Shown one piece after another: positions 6,977-8,396 of a stretch of 8,396 nt of DNA; position 1 is the stretch's first letter, and every line of letters starts with the position of its first letter. The stretch covers positions 1 through 8,396 of the forward strand of contig DASQLD010000014.1 in assembly GCA_035630195.1 (NCBI GenBank), in the 5' to 3' direction. Origin of the DNA: DASQDN01 sp035630195. GTDB lineage: Bacteria > Acidobacteriota > Terriglobia > Bryobacterales > Bryobacteraceae. Under the pieces are notes generated by a model, which searched no databases, had not been told where the DNA came from, and saw only the letters and a program-made list of their open reading frames with translations. A program made the translations under genes and the position numbers.

Positions 6977-7007
6977 CTGACAGAACCGACAGAACAGGGT
7001 TTGTCAG
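6977..7007. repeat. 9-bp tandem/inverted CTGACAGAA-type repeats
   Basis: TGACAGAAC (6978-6986) is followed directly by CGACAGAAC (6987-6995), a tandem pair with one mismatch. CTGACA (6977-6982) is then inverted as TGTCAG (7002-7007). The same unit recurs as a tandem pair at 7893-7910. Both sites are upstream of minus-strand genes, so they may bind an element-encoded regulator or replication protein. Confidence 0.5.
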
Positions 7008-7084
7008 TTTTGCGGGCTAGTGTATGGGTATATCGCAAAAGTTTTGGTCTTCTAAGTAGCTCTTTACCAAACCAGAGACCATAT

Positions 7085-7123
7085 CGAGAGTCCGATTCTC
7101 GCCGCCGGGCACGGCTGCCGTGC
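7085..7123. repeat. two adjacent hairpins
   Basis: CGAGA (7085-7089) pairs with TCTCG (7097-7101) around a 7-base loop. Just after it, GCACGG (7109-7114) pairs with CCGTGC (7118-7123) around a 3-base loop. The first resembles a tRNA T-arm and acceptor end, but no matching tRNA 5' half is visible. No T-run follows on either strand. It lies about 67 bases after the stop of the minus gene at 7191, so a role in ending its message is possible. Confidence 0.4.
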
Positions 7124-7190
7124 ATCAGGATCCTCGGAGTTGAGAAGACAAGGCTCAGGATTCGCGTACCCGGCCTGAGAAGAAGTAGCC

Positions 7191-7703
7191 CTAACGCAAT
7201 CCCGCAGATGTTTCTAGTAAGTACGCGGCATACCGGCGGACGGGACCGGGTGGATACGTCGGATTCCGGCGTAGCACGGTTGCCACGACTTCATCTACAT
7301 TTGTGCCGCCGGGATGCAGACGTGATAATATCTCTTCCTCGACTGCCCCATGCCAAGGCTGGCGATCGCGAGTCACCAAAGAAACTTTTGTTATTTGATC
7401 CAACTCCTGTATAATCTGCCAGAAGCGGCGCTGGTCCGGCTCACGAAGGAGCGGAACAATCGTGCGCGGGGTCAGCTCCGGGTTCTTACTGGATATCGCG
7501 TCCATGAGACGCTCCGCTTCTAAATAGAGTTCTTTAAGTCTTCGTTTACGCGCGATTCGCGCGTCCAGATCTTCGAGGATCGCGCCGATCCACGCGGGGA
7601 GTTCATGAACTTCCAAGTCCGAAATGACATCCCATTCGGTGTCCGTTGGCATGAATGACCGAAGTTTATTCAGATCGGCTTGCGGCAGGTCTTTCACTTT
7701 CAT
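7191..7703 (-). CDS. hypothetical protein (170 aa)
   Basis: Not recognised. The ATG at 7703 is preferred because GAGGG (7712-7716) sits eight bases upstream. A GTG at 7718 with AGAGG seven bases upstream is also well placed and would add five residues, and an ATG at 7742 opens the frame but lacks a site. The protein is soluble and mostly helical. A charged segment that may form a coiled coil (about 42-70, including ARIARKRRLKELYLEAERLM) follows a Trp/acidic stretch (EWDVISDLEVHELPAWIG, 23-40). Later segments are REPDQRRFWQIIQELDQI (88-105) and a basic C-terminus with RRNPTYPPGPVRRYAAYLL (145-163). It lies downstream of the VapE-like gene on the same strand. A replication or packaging accessory role is possible but unproven. 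Confidence 0.68.
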   Translation of the reverse strand: MKVKDLPQADLNKLRSFMPTDTEWDVISDLEVHELPAWIGAILEDLDARIARKRRLKELYLEAERLMDAISSKNPELTPRTIVPLLREPDQRRFWQIIQELDQITKVSLVTRDRQPWHGAVEEEILSRLHPGGTNVDEVVATVLRRNPTYPPGPVRRYAAYLLETSAGLR

Positions 7704-7892
7704 CGACAATGCCCTCACTTCCTTTCCTCTGATTGCAAACAATCCGCAACCTGGGCCTGTTTCTCACACTCGTCTAAAGGACTGCTCACGATGTTCTGCC
7801 GGGTAGAGATCGTGCTAGCCGGCAAAACTAATCTCAATACGGTGTTCCATGCATCCGTAACCCTCAAAGTTATAGAAATGCCCCGGCCCGCA

Positions 7893-7910
7893 CTGACAAA
7901 ACTGACAGAG
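7893..7910. repeat. 9-bp tandem CTGACA repeats, second site
   Basis: CTGACAAAA (7893-7901) is followed directly by CTGACAGAG (7902-7910). The unit is the one seen at 6977-7007. It lies about 190 bases upstream of the minus-strand start at 7703. The nine-base period is slightly less than one DNA turn. An operator or iteron-like role is inferred. Confidence 0.5.
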
Positions 7911-8084
7911 CTTTCGGCGTCCTCGCATAGAAGTGCCAACGAGGGCATCAAGCTAAGAATTGTCGCCGGCCCCCAGCATCAGGTTCTGGCACGACTGTCC
8001 TGTCCAACCTCTAGTTCCCGGCTTTGACTCCACAGCGTTCAGTGATAACGGCGTACCCGCTCTTCGTTGCTACTTAGCCTTTAA

Positions 8085-8167
8085 AGGTTGGACGGGTTGG
8101 ACGAGGATGGACACCGTAACTTGTTGTCCGTCTTCACTCTGTCCAGCTGTCCAACCTTGTCCAACCT
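8085..8167. repeat. inverted three-unit GGTTGGAC array
   Basis: The left arm (8085-8113) carries AGGTTGGAC, GGGTTGGAC and a diverged GGATGGACA. The right arm (8140-8167) carries the complementary series TGTCCA, TGTCCAACCT and TGTCCAACCT. The arms match in order with only short spacer differences, so the whole can fold into a long hairpin with a loop of 26 bases. Further single units lie at 8002-8010 and at about 8219-8226. It sits 50 bases after the stop of the VapE-like gene. It may be a transcript end, a protein-binding array or part of a replication origin. Confidence 0.65.
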
Positions 8168-8216
8168 GTTTAGTAAGAGTTCTGGAAATACATGCATAGA
8201 AAGTGTTGTGCCTCTT

Positions 8217-8396
8217 TTAGGTTGGGCTGGACGGACAATAGACCCGCCTTCGCTCACCTGCGCTGGGACGGCGTGAATGCCAGCCGAGACGCCGCACAAT
8301 GATTCCGACGCGGGTTGCGTCGCTGTGTGTCCACATACCCGGCAGTTTGTCCAAAGCGTGCTCAAGCACGTCGGCGGTAGTGACTTCTTTGGGAAC
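8217..8396 (-). CDS. VapE/primase-helicase-like protein, C-terminal 59 residues (5' part beyond window)
   Basis: The frame is open from the right edge and stops with TAA at 8219-8217. It reads VPKEVTTADVLEHALDKLPG then MWTHSDATRVGIIVRRLGWH, ending SRRPSAGERRRVYCPSSPT. The layout is a start-of-helix T-T-A-D-VL, then W-x-x-x-D-x-TRVGxIxRxLGW, then an Arg-rich end with the residues RRVY. It matches the small winged-helix tail at the C-terminus of virulence-associated-E (VapE) and related phage or satellite primase-helicase proteins. These are AAA+/SF3-type enzymes that replicate the element. The catalytic part would lie to the right of the window and is not seen, so the exact subtype is unknown. 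No stop codon or frameshift is seen in this part. Confidence 0.6.
   Translation of the reverse strand, partial: VPKEVTTADVLEHALDKLPGMWTHSDATRVGIIVRRLGWHSRRPSAGERRRVYCPSSPT

Larger units (their letters stand above)
6855..7190. other. intergenic region with short repeats and hairpins
   Basis: No gene is supported. The region contains the CTGACARAA-type repeat cluster (6977-7007), a TGGTCT/AGACCA inverted repeat (7045-7050 and 7076-7081) and the tandem hairpins at 7085-7123. It separates two minus-strand genes and should hold the promoter of the gene at 6462-6854. Confidence 0.5.
7704..8216. other. intergenic region of about 510 bases with two repeat families
   Basis: I find no well-supported gene. 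It lies between the end of the VapE-like gene and the next minus gene. It holds the CTGACARAA tandem pair (7893-7910), a lone GTCCAACCT at 8002-8010 and the three-unit inverted array at 8085-8167. One minus frame (7951-7715) stays open and ends in a GTGA overlap with a possible start of the next gene, but has no ribosome binding site of its own. Confidence 0.5.

Noticed and set aside
7038..7111. Complete tRNA gene
   Set aside because: Only a T-arm-like 3' part is present; no complementary acceptor 5' strand, D-arm or anticodon arm can be drawn, and the T-loop has C where T55 is expected.
8085..8167. CRISPR array
   Set aside because: Units are only 9-10 bases, inverted rather than direct, and without spacer-length gaps.

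Overview
The window looks like a chromosomal segment from an Acidobacteriota-type soil bacterium (Solibacter or Bryobacter-like). This rests on style rather than identity: the left end carries the C-terminal half of a long PD40/TolB-like beta-propeller protein of the kind commonly fused to serine/threonine kinases in that phylum. The rest is an accessory region that reads as the left part of an integrative element that has partly decayed.

Layout, left to right. (1) 1-1454, plus strand: 3' part of the propeller protein. (2) 1455-2253: about 800 bases without a convincing gene, holding a GC-rich repeat (copy A, 1875-1918) and a perfect 9-bp hairpin (2016-2042). (3) 2254-2916, plus: an intact orphan gene of unknown function with an unambiguous GTG start. 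(4) 2917-4498: a decayed cargo zone. Its clearest content is a minus-strand TIR-like (CAP12/Pycsar-effector TIR family) defence gene broken by at least three frameshifts and an internal deletion (3259-3910), followed by a second GC-rich repeat (copy B, 4189-4235). (5) 4499-4716, minus: an excisionase-like helix-turn-helix gene with a frameshift, divergent from (6) 4845-5870, plus: an intact tyrosine recombinase, overlapped by (7) 5842-6174, a small zinc-ribbon-like protein. (8) 6180-6430, minus: a possible helix-turn-helix remnant. (9) 6462-6854 and 7191-7703, minus: two unrecognised small proteins. (10) 8217-8396, minus: the last 59 codons of a protein resembling the C-terminus of VapE/primase-helicase proteins, entering from the right edge.

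Integrase, excisionase-like HTH and a VapE/primase-type replication gene together suggest a satellite-like or otherwise replicating integrative element that continues beyond the right edge. Noncoding gaps on its right side contain two families of short repeats: 9-bp CTGACARAA units upstream of two minus genes, and an inverted three-unit GGTTGGAC array just after the VapE-like stop. These are candidate operators or replication sequences. The best discovery leads are the orphan gene at 2254, the unnamed small genes of the replication block, and the repeat systems. No complete, clearly new system is proven by this window.
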